NCBI RefSeq assembly: GCF_003598715.1
Contig: NZ_QZFU01000016.1
Coordinates: 806,001 to 870,000 of the forward strand
Direction: 5' to 3'
Length of the DNA stretch: 64,000 nt
Source of the DNA: Nocardia panacis
GTDB taxonomy: Bacteria; Actinomycetota; Actinomycetes; Mycobacteriales; Mycobacteriaceae
Made by a program: the position numbers and the translations under genes. Under the pieces are notes generated by a model that worked only from the letters and a program-made list of their open reading frames with translations, made no database searches and was not told where the DNA came from. This document shows positions 33,702 to 42,636 of this stretch, piece by piece (the first letter of the stretch is position 1; every line of letters begins with the position of its first letter).

Positions 33702-34697
33702 TCAGAACTCGCCCGCCACGCCGAGGATGGTGCGGCCGGAGTGGGTGCCCGCGTGCAGCGCGCGGAGCACCTTCTCGGCCTCGGTGATCGGGGCGTAGTT
33801 CTCCAGACGGGAAAGGTGCTGGGGGCGGAGTTCTTTGCCGAGTTCCGACCACAGGTCGCGGCGGCTGTCGATGGGGTGGAAGGCGGAATCGATGCCCAGC
33901 AGGGCGACGCCGCGCAGGATGAAGGGCAGCACCGTGGTCGGTAGGTCCGGGCCACCGGTCAGGCCGCTGGCGGCGACCGCGCCACCGTAACCGATCGCGC
34001 TGAGCACGTAGGCCAGGGATTTACCGCCCACGCTGTCCACGGCGGCTGCCCAGCGGGCGGTGCTCAGCGGGCGCGTTTTGGCGGCCGGATCCTCCGGCAG
34101 GCGGCCGATCACCTGGTTCGCACCGAGTTCGGCGAGCAGATCGGCGGCGTCGGCCTTACCGGTGGAGGCGATCACCTCGAAATCCAGGCCGGAGAGAATA
34201 TCGACGGCCACACTGCCCACCCCACCGGTCGCGCCGGTGACGAGCACCGCGCCGTCGCCGGGAGTGAGCCCGTGATCCAGCAGGGTTCGCACGCTGAGCC
34301 CTGCTGTGAAGCCCGCGGTGCCGAGGGCGGCGGCATCCCGCAGATTCAAGGTGTCGAGCTTGACCACCCATTCGGCGGGCACCCTGGCATATTCGGCGAA
34401 GCCGCCATTGCGGGAGACGCCGATCTCGTAGCCGTGCGCGATCACCGGATCGCCCGGCGCGAAATCCGCCACCTCCGAGGCGTGCACCTCGCCGACGATA
34501 TCGATGCCGGGCACGATCGGATATCCGCGCACCACGCCCCCACCGGGCGTGATGGCCAACGCGTCCTTATAGTTCGCGCTCGTGTAGTGCACCTTGATCG
34601 TGACCTCGCCCGGTCCGAGGAAATCCTCGCCGACCCGCTGACGCGTGAGCACGATCCCGCTGTCCGACTCGTGTGCCACCATCGCCCAGAAGTCCAT
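33702..34697 (-). CDS. acuI: Acrylyl-CoA reductase-like medium-chain oxidoreductase (AcuI/YhdH)
   Basis: The 331-residue quinone-oxidoreductase-family protein has the GROES-like N-terminal domain and an NADPH-binding LVTGATGGVGSVAVDIL segment (about 152-168). The YTSANYKDALAITPG and FILRGVALLGIDS stretches match the YhdH/AcuI subgroup, which reduces acrylyl-CoA (from propionate or DMSP metabolism) to propionyl-CoA. No zinc-binding Cys cluster is visible, as expected for this group. It lies 24 bp downstream of dinB on the same strand, probably co-transcribed, and is convergent with the ABC exporter. Confidence 0.87.
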   Translation of the reverse strand: MDFWAMVAHESDSGIVLTRQRVGEDFLGPGEVTIKVHYTSANYKDALAITPGGGVVRGYPIVPGIDIVGEVHASEVADFAPGDPVIAHGYEIGVSRNGGFAEYARVPAEWVVKLDTLNLRDAAALGTAGFTAGLSVRTLLDHGLTPGDGAVLVTGATGGVGSVAVDILSGLDFEVIASTGKADAADLLAELGANQVIGRLPEDPAAKTRPLSTARWAAAVDSVGGKSLAYVLSAIGYGGAVAASGLTGGPDLPTTVLPFILRGVALLGIDSAFHPIDSRRDLWSELGKELRPQHLSRLENYAPITEAEKVLRALHAGTHSGRTILGVAGEF

Positions 34698-34721
34698 GCG
34701 ACGAGCATACGAGCCGGGATC

Positions 34722-35786
34722 TCATCGCGGGTCGAGCTCGAGCCGCACACCGAGCAGCCGCACCGGCCGATCCAGTTCGAAACGATCCACGATGCGCAGG
34801 GCCACCGCCACGATCTCGGACACGTCGGTGGCCGGCGCGGCCAATTTCTCCTGTTTGCTGCGGGTATAGAAGGTGTTGGTGCGTACGGTGACCGACACCC
34901 GGATCGGGACGCGCCCCGCCGCGACCATCTCCGCCGCCACCTCACCCGCCAGCCTGGCCACCTGAGCGCGGACCTGCGCCCGCTCGGTCAGATCGTGCGG
35001 AAAGGTCTCGGATTTGCTGCGCCCCACCGGAATCCGAGGTTCGGTGCGCACCTCGGTATCGCCCTTGCCGCGCCCGAGCACCCACAGGTACGGGCCGGTA
35101 TTCGGCCCGAATTCGGCGGCGAGGCGGCCCCGGTCGGCGGCCATCAGATCGCCGACAGTGTGATAGCCGAGTTCGGCGAGCCGGGCCGCGATCCGGTTCC
35201 CGACACCCCACAGCGCGTTCGTCGGACGGTGCGCCATCACCTGCGCCCAGTTGGCGGCGGTGAGTCGGAACATGCCCGCCGCGGCGGCGATATTCGGTTC
35301 GGCCGAATCCTTGTGCGAGGCTTTGGCGAATCCGGTGGCCAGTTTGGCGGTGAGTTTGTTGTCGCCGATGCCGATGGCGCAGGTCAGTCCCAAGGTCGCG
35401 ACGGCGGTGCGGATCTCGGCGGCCAATGCCTCGGGATCGTCGGTGTCGACGGCCGAGAACGCCTCGTCCCACCCCCACACCTCCACCTGTCCGGGGAAGG
35501 TGCGCAGCAGCGCCATGACCTCTTCCGAAGCCGCCTCGTACGCGGCCATATCCAGGGGCAGGAAGATCCCCTCCGGGCATTTGCGCAGGGCCGAGCGCAA
35601 CGCCATACCCGCCCGCACCCCGTAGGCCCGCGCCGGATAGGACGCGCAGGTGACGACCTTGCGCGATTCGGTCGGATCGCCATTGCCGCCCACGATCACC
35701 GGAAGTCCGCGCAGTTCGGGATGGCGGCGGAATTCCACCGCCGCCTGGAACTGATCGAGATCCACGTGCAGCAGCCACCTGGGCAT
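34722..35786 (-). CDS. dinB: Y-family DNA polymerase IV, DinB2 type
   Basis: The 354-residue error-prone polymerase copies damaged DNA. It starts RWLLHVDLDQFQAAVEF (metal-binding Asp about 8), has RGLPVIVGGNGDPTESRKVVTCASYPARAYGVRAGM, the catalytic VEVWGWDEAFSAV (Asp/Glu near 105) and a little-finger domain ending RPVRLLGVRLELD. The WGWDEA motif and the whole N-terminus closely match mycobacterial DinB2 (Rv3056). It has no visible C-terminal beta-clamp-binding motif, like that subgroup. The start chosen is the first Met giving a canonical N-terminus; its ribosome site is weak. Divergent from the DUF1707 gene. Confidence 0.9.
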   Translation of the reverse strand: MPRWLLHVDLDQFQAAVEFRRHPELRGLPVIVGGNGDPTESRKVVTCASYPARAYGVRAGMALRSALRKCPEGIFLPLDMAAYEAASEEVMALLRTFPGQVEVWGWDEAFSAVDTDDPEALAAEIRTAVATLGLTCAIGIGDNKLTAKLATGFAKASHKDSAEPNIAAAAGMFRLTAANWAQVMAHRPTNALWGVGNRIAARLAELGYHTVGDLMAADRGRLAAEFGPNTGPYLWVLGRGKGDTEVRTEPRIPVGRSKSETFPHDLTERAQVRAQVARLAGEVAAEMVAAGRVPIRVSVTVRTNTFYTRSKQEKLAAPATDVSEIVAVALRIVDRFELDRPVRLLGVRLELDPR

Positions 35787-35877
35787 ATACCCGTTCTTAC
35801 CTGATGCAGCGGTAGCACCGGACAGGTATCCGCCGCGCGTCGTAGGATTCGACAGACTCTCAGCGAGGGGACAACCG

Positions 35878-36489
35878 ATGGCCGAGTCCGAGAACAACCT
35901 GCCGATTCCGGCGCCCGAACGGGCACCCGCCGGGATCGACGATCTCGCGCGCGAACAGACCGCCGAGCGGCTGCGCTTCGCGCTGGAGCAGGGCCGCTTC
36001 GATGTGCTCGAACTCGATCGACGCCTGGTCGTGGTCTATGCCGCTCGGACGGCCGCCGAACTCGCCGCCGTGACCGCGGACCTGCCCGCACTCACCGATA
36101 TCGCGCCCGTGGAATTGCGCACCAAATCCGGATCGCGGACCAAATCCGGGCGCTGGATCGTGCCGGATCGGATCGTGGTCGAGGCCACTTCCGGGCCGGT
36201 CCACCTCGATTTCACCGACGCATTCTGTCCGCATGCCGAGGTGGCCGTCCAGGTGAGTATCCGGTCCGGCTCGCTGCGCCTGACCGTGCCGCGCGGCTGG
36301 CAGATCAATACCGATCGCGTCGACATCACCAGCGGCAAGATCCGCGACGAACTGACCGCGCCCGCGCTGCCGCATCTGCCTTTGCTCCACGTCGAAGGGC
36401 AGGTCGGCTCCGGCTACATCCTCGCCGAGAATCCCGAACCGCCCCGACGCTCGTTCTGGGCGTGGTTGCGCCGCCGCCCGGCGGTTTAA
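35878..36489 (+). CDS. DUF1707 protein
   Basis: The 203-residue protein starts with a DUF1707 domain (about 18-70: IDDLAREQTAERLRFALEQGRFDVLELDRRL), a small SHOCT-like helical module, followed by a beta-rich region (about 90-195) with VPDRIVVEATSGPVHLDFTDAF. An RTKSGSRTKSGRW repeat sits between them. It is predicted to be cytoplasmic with no membrane helix. Function of the family is unknown; it is often linked to envelope-related genes. It ends 4 bp into the convergent FAD monooxygenase gene. Confidence 0.8.
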   Translation: MAESENNLPIPAPERAPAGIDDLAREQTAERLRFALEQGRFDVLELDRRLVVVYAARTAAELAAVTADLPALTDIAPVELRTKSGSRTKSGRWIVPDRIVVEATSGPVHLDFTDAFCPHAEVAVQVSIRSGSLRLTVPRGWQINTDRVDITSGKIRDELTAPALPHLPLLHVEGQVGSGYILAENPEPPRRSFWAWLRRRPAV

Positions 36490-38261
36490 GCCGATCGCGC
36501 CGCGACCGGATCGGCCTCGGACCGTTCCTCTTTCGCACCCAGACCGGTGATCACCCGCAGCACCGAAGGCAGCGACGACGGATCCAGACCGCGATCGGAG
36601 CGGGCGGCGACAATCATGTCCGGCCGCACCAGCAGTGCCCCGCCCGCGGGCAATTCGGTGCGAGCGCACCAGGATTCGACGGGAAGCTGATCCACCGAGA
36701 TCTCGATGCCCGTTTCCTGCCGCGCCGCGGCCGCCGCATCCCGCCACTCGTCCGCCGGACCCGCCACCAAGAGCGCGAATCCGGTCGCGGGCAGGTCCAG
36801 AGTAGAAACGCGCTCCTCCGCATCGATCCACAGGTGCGGGACGCGGGTGCCGACCTGACCGGTCAATTCCGGGACATGCCCGGCCGACTCGCCGCCGAAC
36901 ACCGGCGGCTGAGCGACGTGGCCGGAGGAGGCAACGGAGTGTGACCACGCAGGCCACCGGGAAGCCGCCGAATCGAGTACCGGCGGCTGAGCGACGTGGC
37001 CGGAGGAGGCAGCGGAGTGTGACCACGCAGGCCACCGGGAGGCCGCCGAATCGAATACCGCGGTGGAGGCATAGCGGAACTGGCTCATGACCACCCCGAA
37101 ATCGAGCTGTCGGGCCAGTTCGTCGGCATTGTTCTCGGTCGCGATACCGTAGCGGGTGGCGAAATCCTCACCGAGATAAGCCTGTTCGGCCGCGACGAAA
37201 GCCTGCGGTTGCCGCTCCGCCGTATAGCTGTGCAGCAGAGCGGGACCCGCCGTTCCGGCGAGGACGGACGCGATCTTCCACACCAGGTTGTGCGCGTCGG
37301 CGATTCCGGTGTTGGCGCCGAAACCGCCCCACGGCGAATGCCGGTGCGCGGCATCGCCCACCAGGAAAACCGGACCGCGCCGGTAATCTCTCGCCACGAA
37401 AACCCCCGTGTCCCAGGCGCTTTTGGCGAGCACCTCGACCGCGATATCCGAGATACCGATGGCGGCGCGAATCAGGTCGACGCAGCGCTCATCGGAGAAG
37501 TCGGCCGGAGATTCGCGTTCGGGATCGTATTCGATATGGAAGGTCCACTCGTCGGTATTGTTCTTGGCCAGAATCAGGCAATTCACTCGGTCATTGCGAA
37601 TATCGCACTGGCTGAAGGATTCCCCGCCGAGCACACCGGTCAGGTCCACCCGCGCGAAGGCATTGATGTAGTGGGTCCGCGGTCGCAGGGTCCAGCCGTC
37701 GATACCGAGCCGCTGCCGGATCGGACTGTTCGCCCCGTCGGCGGCGATCAAATAGTCGGCGTGAATGCTGCTCTCGCCCTGATTGTCCCGCACTTGAGCG
37801 ACAACGCCCCGCTCATGCACCGTGAAGTCGGTCAACTCCGTGCCGAAATGCACATCGCCGCCGCGTTCGCGCAGCACGTCGGCCAGCGCGGGTTCGAGCA
37901 GCACCTGGGGTGCGAAGCAGAAGCCGCTGGGGCTCGCGGCGGCGTTGGCCATCGCGGCGCGCAGCTTGCCGAGATCGAGTCGCGTCGCGGAGGCGATGGT
38001 CGCGCCCTGGCGCGCACCACCGAAAACGCCCGCCCGCAACGCCTTCGCACCCACCTGCTCGACCCGGCGCTCGACACCGACTTGACGGAACATCTCCATG
38101 GTCCTGGTGTGGACGCCGCGCGAGCGAGGCAGCACCGAGGCGTGCTCCCTGCGTTCGACGAGAACGTAAGGGACACCGTGATGTTCGAGGAACAGTGCGG
38201 TCGACAGTCCGACCAGTCCGCCGCCGGCGACGAGGACCGCGGTGCGTTCAGTTGAGGTCAT
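36486..38261 (-). CDS. FAD-dependent aromatic monooxygenase with in-frame repeat insertion
   Basis: The 591-residue class A flavin monooxygenase has AVLVAGGGLVGLSTALFLEHHG (about 7-28), LIAADGANSPIRQRLG (about 178-193) and VFLVGDAAHRHSPWGGFGANTGIADAHNL (about 293-321), as in phenol hydroxylase / TfdB-type enzymes, followed by a thioredoxin-like C-domain. Such enzymes hydroxylate phenolic or polyketide substrates using NAD(P)H and O2. Residues about 402-453 are two 26-residue copies of a dispersed repeat (DSAASRWPAWSHS...), which is not part of the family. The start lacks a good ribosome site; other ATGs upstream are possible. Divergent from the GT87 gene. Confidence 0.85.
   Translation of the reverse strand: MTSTERTAVLVAGGGLVGLSTALFLEHHGVPYVLVERREHASVLPRSRGVHTRTMEMFRQVGVERRVEQVGAKALRAGVFGGARQGATIASATRLDLGKLRAAMANAAASPSGFCFAPQVLLEPALADVLRERGGDVHFGTELTDFTVHERGVVAQVRDNQGESSIHADYLIAADGANSPIRQRLGIDGWTLRPRTHYINAFARVDLTGVLGGESFSQCDIRNDRVNCLILAKNNTDEWTFHIEYDPERESPADFSDERCVDLIRAAIGISDIAVEVLAKSAWDTGVFVARDYRRGPVFLVGDAAHRHSPWGGFGANTGIADAHNLVWKIASVLAGTAGPALLHSYTAERQPQAFVAAEQAYLGEDFATRYGIATENNADELARQLDFGVVMSQFRYASTAVFDSAASRWPAWSHSAASSGHVAQPPVLDSAASRWPAWSHSVASSGHVAQPPVFGGESAGHVPELTGQVGTRVPHLWIDAEERVSTLDLPATGFALLVAGPADEWRDAAAAARQETGIEISVDQLPVESWCARTELPAGGALLVRPDMIVAARSDRGLDPSSLPSVLRVITGLGAKEERSEADPVAARSA
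36901..37056. repeat. Two tandem 78-bp palindromic repeat units inside the monooxygenase gene
   Basis: Units start at 36901 and 36979 and differ at about three positions. Each begins CGGCGGCT and ends AGCCGCCG, with GTGGCC/GGCCAC inside, so each can fold into a long hairpin. The 78-bp length keeps the host reading frame. A diverged copy lies at 27364-27420 and a possible remnant at 43696-43740. Confidence 0.8.
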
Positions 38262-38382
38262 GGGGAAATCGTGGATGTGCGGACTTGCACCGGGCTTGCA
38301 CGGCGATGTCATACGCGGCAAACCGGGCGGCTCATGGGCGCAAGGGTGCGCCCGTCGCGATGTTTGGGTAGGTTGATTCCTC

Positions 38383-39624
38383 GTGCGCGATTCCCGTTCG
38401 CTGGAGTTTCCACGCACGGGCCCAGCGCTCTACCTGCTTGCCATCGGTGCGGTGCTGTCGATGGTTCTCCTCTTCACGACCGTCGACCCCTGGATGAATC
38501 GAGCCGGGATCCTCGCGGGCGGCCTGGATGTGCATGTCTACCGCGACGGCGCGCTCAAAGTCCTGCGCGGCAACCCGCTCTACACCGAGGAGAGCATCTT
38601 CGGGCTGTTCTACACCTACACGCCGTTCTCCACGCTGGCCTTCCTCCCCATCGCGGCCGTGCCGTGGTCGCTGGTCACCAATACCGCGCTGATCCTGAAC
38701 CTGCTGATCCTCTTCGCCTGCGTCCTGCTGTGCTGGCGCATCCTCGGCTACCGCATCGATGGCAGGCTCGTGCTGCTCAGCGCGCTGCTCGCCCTCATGT
38801 GCACCTTCCTGGAACCGGTGCGCACCACACTGTTCTACGGCCAGATCAACCTGCTGCTCATGGCGCTGGTGCTGTGGGATTTCGCCCGTTCACCGGGCAG
38901 TAGGCTGCGCGGACTCGGCGTCGGACTCGCGGCGGGCATCAAACTCGTTCCACTGTTCTACGTGACGCAATTCGCGGTGCTGCGGCAATGGCGCGCGGCC
39001 GCGACGGCGGTGGTCACCTTCGCCGGATCGGTGGCGCTGGCCTGGTTGGTGCTGCCCGCCGATTCGCGCGAGTACTGGACCGACACGTTCTTCCAGTCCA
39101 CCCGGATCGCGCCGGACGGTCATCCCGCCAATCAGTCCATTCGCGGCGCGCTCGCCCATCTCGCCCGACAGCAGCAGGCCCAGGTGTGGCTGTGGCTGCT
39201 CATCGCGATACCGGTCGCCGTGCTGAGTCTTTTCGTCGCGGCGGCGCTGTACCGGCGCGGGGAGCGACTGCTGGCCGTCACCGTGTCGGGGATGGCGGCC
39301 TGCACGGTCTCGCCGTTCTCGTGGAGTCACCACTGGGTGTGGTTCGTCCCGCTGTTCGTCTATCTCGTGCACCGTGCCACCCGACAGAGTTGGTGGTGGG
39401 TCGTGATCGCCGGGCTCTACGCGGCCCAGGGCGCCTGGACCTGGCGGTGGAGTCCGGACTGGGTGGTGGTCGGACTGTATATGTTCCCGCCGACCTGGTC
39501 CGTCGCGCCGCTCCTGATGAACGGCTGCATCCTCGTCTTCGCCGGAGTCCTCATCGGGTCCTGCGTGCTGCTGCGAAGACAGCCGCGCACCCTCCCGAGG
39601 GAGGATGCGCGGCTGCCGTCCTGA
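38383..39624 (+). CDS. GT87-family membrane mannosyltransferase
   Basis: The 413-residue polytopic protein (about 10 helices) resembles glycosyltransferase family 87 (DUF2029), which in mycobacteria includes polyprenyl-phosphomannose-dependent mannosyltransferases such as PimE. The family's acidic first loop is present: AGGLDVHVYRDGALKVLRGNPLYTEE (about 45-70), followed by FTYTPFS-like FYTYTPFSTLAFLP. It would add mannose to envelope glycolipids or lipoglycans on the outer membrane face. It starts at a GTG and ends directly against the convergent lon gene. Acceptor unknown. Confidence 0.85.
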   Translation: MRDSRSLEFPRTGPALYLLAIGAVLSMVLLFTTVDPWMNRAGILAGGLDVHVYRDGALKVLRGNPLYTEESIFGLFYTYTPFSTLAFLPIAAVPWSLVTNTALILNLLILFACVLLCWRILGYRIDGRLVLLSALLALMCTFLEPVRTTLFYGQINLLLMALVLWDFARSPGSRLRGLGVGLAAGIKLVPLFYVTQFAVLRQWRAAATAVVTFAGSVALAWLVLPADSREYWTDTFFQSTRIAPDGHPANQSIRGALAHLARQQQAQVWLWLLIAIPVAVLSLFVAAALYRRGERLLAVTVSGMAACTVSPFSWSHHWVWFVPLFVYLVHRATRQSWWWVVIAGLYAAQGAWTWRWSPDWVVVGLYMFPPTWSVAPLLMNGCILVFAGVLIGSCVLLRRQPRTLPREDARLPS

Positions 39625-41958
39625 TCAGGCGGTCGCCGCCAGATCCAGCGCGGGCTCGGCCACCGGCTCGATGGCATAGGCCAGGATCTCGGCGACCTCC
39701 GCCACCGGACGGACCTCGAGCGCGTCCAGCACTTCGGCGGGCACCTCATCCAGATCCGGCTCATTGCGGGCCGGAATGAACACGGTCTTCAACCCGGCGC
39801 GCTGCGCGGCGAGCAACTTCTGCTTCACCCCGCCGATCGGCAGGACCCGACCATTCAGCGTGACCTCACCCGTCATCCCGACATCCGCGCGCACCTGACG
39901 ACCCAGGGCCAGCGACACCAGCGCCGTCACCATGGTGACACCCGCCGACGGACCGTCCTTGGGCACCGCGCCCGCCGGGAAGTGGATGTGGATATTGCGA
40001 TCGAGCACCTTCGGTTCGATACCGATCTCCGCCAGATGCGAGCGCACGTAGGTCAGCGCGATCTGCGCCGACTCCTTCATGACATCACCCAGCTGACCGG
40101 TCAGGGTCAGCGAACGCTCACCCTCGGCGGCATTGGCCTCGATGTAGAGGACATCGCCGCCCACGCCCGTCACCGCCAAGCCGGTCGCCACACCCGGCAC
40201 CGCGGTGCGCTCCACCGAATCGGGCATGAAGCGCGGCTTGCCCAGGTAGTCCTTCAGGTCGCCGAGACCGATGGTCAATTGCTCGGTAGCACCTTCGGAC
40301 AGTCGGGTCGCCGCCTTGCGCAGCGCCTTGGCGATCAGGCGCTCCATCTGCCGGACTCCGGCCTCCCTGGTGTAGTTCGCCGCGATCTCGCGCAGCGCCT
40401 CCCCGGTGATCGACACCTCGGCGCCGGTCAGCGCGTTGCGTTCCAACTGACGCGGCACCAGGAAGTCACTGGCGATGGCCACCTTGTCGGCCTCGGTGTA
40501 CCCGTCGACCGTGATCAACTCCATGCGGTCCAGCAGCGGGCCGGGGATGGTGTCCATGACATTCGCGGTCGCGATGAACAGCACATCCGACAGATCCAGG
40601 TCCAGATCCAGATAGTGGTCGCGGAAGGTGTGATTCTGCGCCGGATCCAGCACCTCGAGCAGCGCCGCCGCCGGATCGCCGCGGAAATCCGAGCCGACCT
40701 TGTCGATCTCGTCCAGCAGGACGACGGGATTCATCGACCCCGCCTCCTTCATGGCGCGCACGATCCGACCCGGCAGCGCCCCCACATAGGTGCGGCGGTG
40801 ACCGCGGATCTCCGCCTCGTCGCGCACACCGCCCAGGGCGACCCGGACGAACTTGCGACCCAGCGCCCGCGCCACCGATTCACCCAGCGAGGTCTTGCCG
40901 ACGCCGGGCGGACCGACCAGCACCAGGACCGCGCCGGAACCGCGACCGCCGACCGACTCCAACCCGCGCTGGGCGCGACGGGCACGCACGGCCAAATACT
41001 CGACCATGCGATCCTTCACCTCGTCCAAACCGTGGTGATCGGCGTCCAGCACCGCACGCGCGGCCGAGACATCGGTGGAATCGGTGGTTTTCACCGCCCA
41101 CGGCAGTTCCAGCACGGTATCGAGCCAGGTGCGGATCCACCCCGACTCCGGACTCTGATCGCTGGCGCGCTCCAGGCGGCCCACCTCGCGCAGCGCCGCC
41201 TCCCGAATGTGCTCGGGCAGTTCGGCCTGTTCGACGCGGGTCCGGTAGTCCTCGGCGCCGTCCGGCTCGTCCTCGCCCAATTCCTTGCGGATCGCGTTGA
41301 GCTGCTGGCGCAGCAGGAACTCCCGCTGCGAGCGCTCCATGCTCTCGCGGACCTCGTCGCTGATCTTCTCCGAGACCTCGGCCTCGGCGATATGGGCCTT
41401 CGTCCACTCGATCAGCGTGGTCAAACGCTGTGCGGGATCGGGGGTTTCGAGCAGTTCCCGCTTCTGCTCCGCCGTCAGGTACGGCGCATAGCCCGCGGTG
41501 TCGGCGATGGCGGACGGCTCGGTCAACTGATTGACCGCGTCGATGATCTGCCACGCCTCGCGGCGCTGCAGCACCGAGACCACCAGCTTCTTGTACTCGG
41601 CGGCCAATTCCTTGGTTCGGCCGTCGGCGGCGGGCGCGTCGACCGGTTCGGCCTCCACCCACAGGGCGGCGCCGGGGCCGGTGACCCCGTGCCCGATCCT
41701 GGCCCGGCGCTCCGCCTTCAACACCGCGGCGGGCGCGCCACCACGCATTCGCCCGACCTGCTCGATCGTCGCCACCACGCCGTAGCTCGCGTACCCCTCG
41801 TCGAGTCGCGGCGCGATCAGCACCTGACCCGCCTTGGCGGCGCGCGCGGCATCGATCGCGGCCTGCGCGGACTCGTCCAACTCGATGGGCACGACCATGC
41901 CCGGCAGCACGATCGGATCGGTCAGGAACAGCACCGGCAACTTCTGAGGTGTAGTCAC
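39625..41958 (-). CDS. lon: ATP-dependent Lon protease
   Basis: The 777-residue protein has a Lon N-domain (about 1-205), a coiled-coil arm, an AAA module with GPPGVGKTSLGESVARALG (about 345) and VLLDEIDKVG, and a C-terminal peptidase domain with the Ser/Lys dyad in KDGPSAGVTMVTAL (Ser about 671) and GGVKQKLLAAQRAG (Lys about 713). It degrades damaged and regulatory proteins in the cytosol. The GTG at 41958 has GGAAGGGG five bases upstream. An HspR-type HAIR site lies 17 bp before the start, consistent with heat-shock control. Lon is absent from M. tuberculosis but common in Nocardia and Streptomyces. Confidence 0.95.
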   Translation of the reverse strand: MTTPQKLPVLFLTDPIVLPGMVVPIELDESAQAAIDAARAAKAGQVLIAPRLDEGYASYGVVATIEQVGRMRGGAPAAVLKAERRARIGHGVTGPGAALWVEAEPVDAPAADGRTKELAAEYKKLVVSVLQRREAWQIIDAVNQLTEPSAIADTAGYAPYLTAEQKRELLETPDPAQRLTTLIEWTKAHIAEAEVSEKISDEVRESMERSQREFLLRQQLNAIRKELGEDEPDGAEDYRTRVEQAELPEHIREAALREVGRLERASDQSPESGWIRTWLDTVLELPWAVKTTDSTDVSAARAVLDADHHGLDEVKDRMVEYLAVRARRAQRGLESVGGRGSGAVLVLVGPPGVGKTSLGESVARALGRKFVRVALGGVRDEAEIRGHRRTYVGALPGRIVRAMKEAGSMNPVVLLDEIDKVGSDFRGDPAAALLEVLDPAQNHTFRDHYLDLDLDLSDVLFIATANVMDTIPGPLLDRMELITVDGYTEADKVAIASDFLVPRQLERNALTGAEVSITGEALREIAANYTREAGVRQMERLIAKALRKAATRLSEGATEQLTIGLGDLKDYLGKPRFMPDSVERTAVPGVATGLAVTGVGGDVLYIEANAAEGERSLTLTGQLGDVMKESAQIALTYVRSHLAEIGIEPKVLDRNIHIHFPAGAVPKDGPSAGVTMVTALVSLALGRQVRADVGMTGEVTLNGRVLPIGGVKQKLLAAQRAGLKTVFIPARNEPDLDEVPAEVLDALEVRPVAEVAEILAYAIEPVAEPALDLAATA

Positions 41959-41974
41959 ATCGACCCCTTCCAAA

Positions 41975-41995
41975 CTTGAGCGTCACCAACTCAAC
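41975..41995. promoter_or_regulatory. HAIR-like HspR operator upstream of lon
   Basis: CTTGAGC, seven bases (GTCACCA), then ACTCAAC matches the HspR consensus CTTGAGT-N7-ACTCAAG at 12 of 14 positions with the exact spacing. HspR represses lon and dnaK genes in Streptomyces until heat shock. The site lies 17 bp upstream of the lon GTG. Confidence 0.7.
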
Positions 41996-42114
41996 CCCCA
42001 CCCCACCCCCTTTGTTCCACACCTCCCACGAAGTTCGCTCAGGGCGAATAGGCGTGCGGGCTGATTCCGCGTCGGTGTGGGGTGAAGTGGCGGATAGGGA
42101 TGAGGATGGGCGGT

Positions 42115-42636
42115 ATGCGGGTTCGGGATTTGGGGCAGGCGGCGGGGGTTTTGGGCGGGTTGGTGGGGGTGGTGGGGGTGCCCGCCTGGGTGGCGGGGCA
42201 AGTGCCGGAGCGGGTGGCTGTGGCGGGGGAGCGGGTTGAGGTGAGCGCGGCGGGGGAGTCGCCGGATACCGTCGGGTTCGGTGGGGTGGCGGGGTGGGAG
42301 CGACGCACGACAGGTGACCGCGGCACGGCGGTGCTGCGCGGGCCGAGTGGGGTGGTGCTGCTGGTCACGGTGGCCAACGGGGTGGAGGATTTCGAGCGTG
42401 CGGCACGGTGGCGGCGCGAAATGCTCGGATTGCAGGCGTTCGACGCCGAATTCGATGGGGGTGCGGTGACTAATCCGGGCGGGTTCCACGGATACACGTG
42501 CAAGGCGGTGCAGGCGGCCGGGGTGTGCGCGGTGGTGGGCAAGGACAACCTGGTGGTGACTGTGGCGCTGGCGGGACGCGATGCGACGCCGGGTGCGCTG
42601 GCCCCGATCGTGGACAGTTTGCGGGTGGCGTCGTGA
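42115..42636 (+). CDS. Exported protein of unknown function coupled to prsW
   Basis: The 173-residue protein has an N-terminal hydrophobic segment (about 9-30, AAGVLGGLVGVVGVPAWVAG) resembling a signal or anchor, then a beta-rich domain with two Cys (GYTCKAVQAAGVCAVV) that could form a disulfide outside the cell. Its TGA overlaps the prsW GTG (GTGA), so the genes are coupled. The first 400 bases are strongly G-rich on this strand. ATG 42115 is chosen over upstream ATGs for its GGATGGGCGG context. Substrate or partner of the protease is a possible role but not shown. Confidence 0.6.
   Translation: MRVRDLGQAAGVLGGLVGVVGVPAWVAGQVPERVAVAGERVEVSAAGESPDTVGFGGVAGWERRTTGDRGTAVLRGPSGVVLLVTVANGVEDFERAARWRREMLGLQAFDAEFDGGAVTNPGGFHGYTCKAVQAAGVCAVVGKDNLVVTVALAGRDATPGALAPIVDSLRVAS

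Noticed and set aside
39982..41979. A 665-codon forward frame opposite lon
   Set aside because: Antisense shadow of lon with biased composition and no family.
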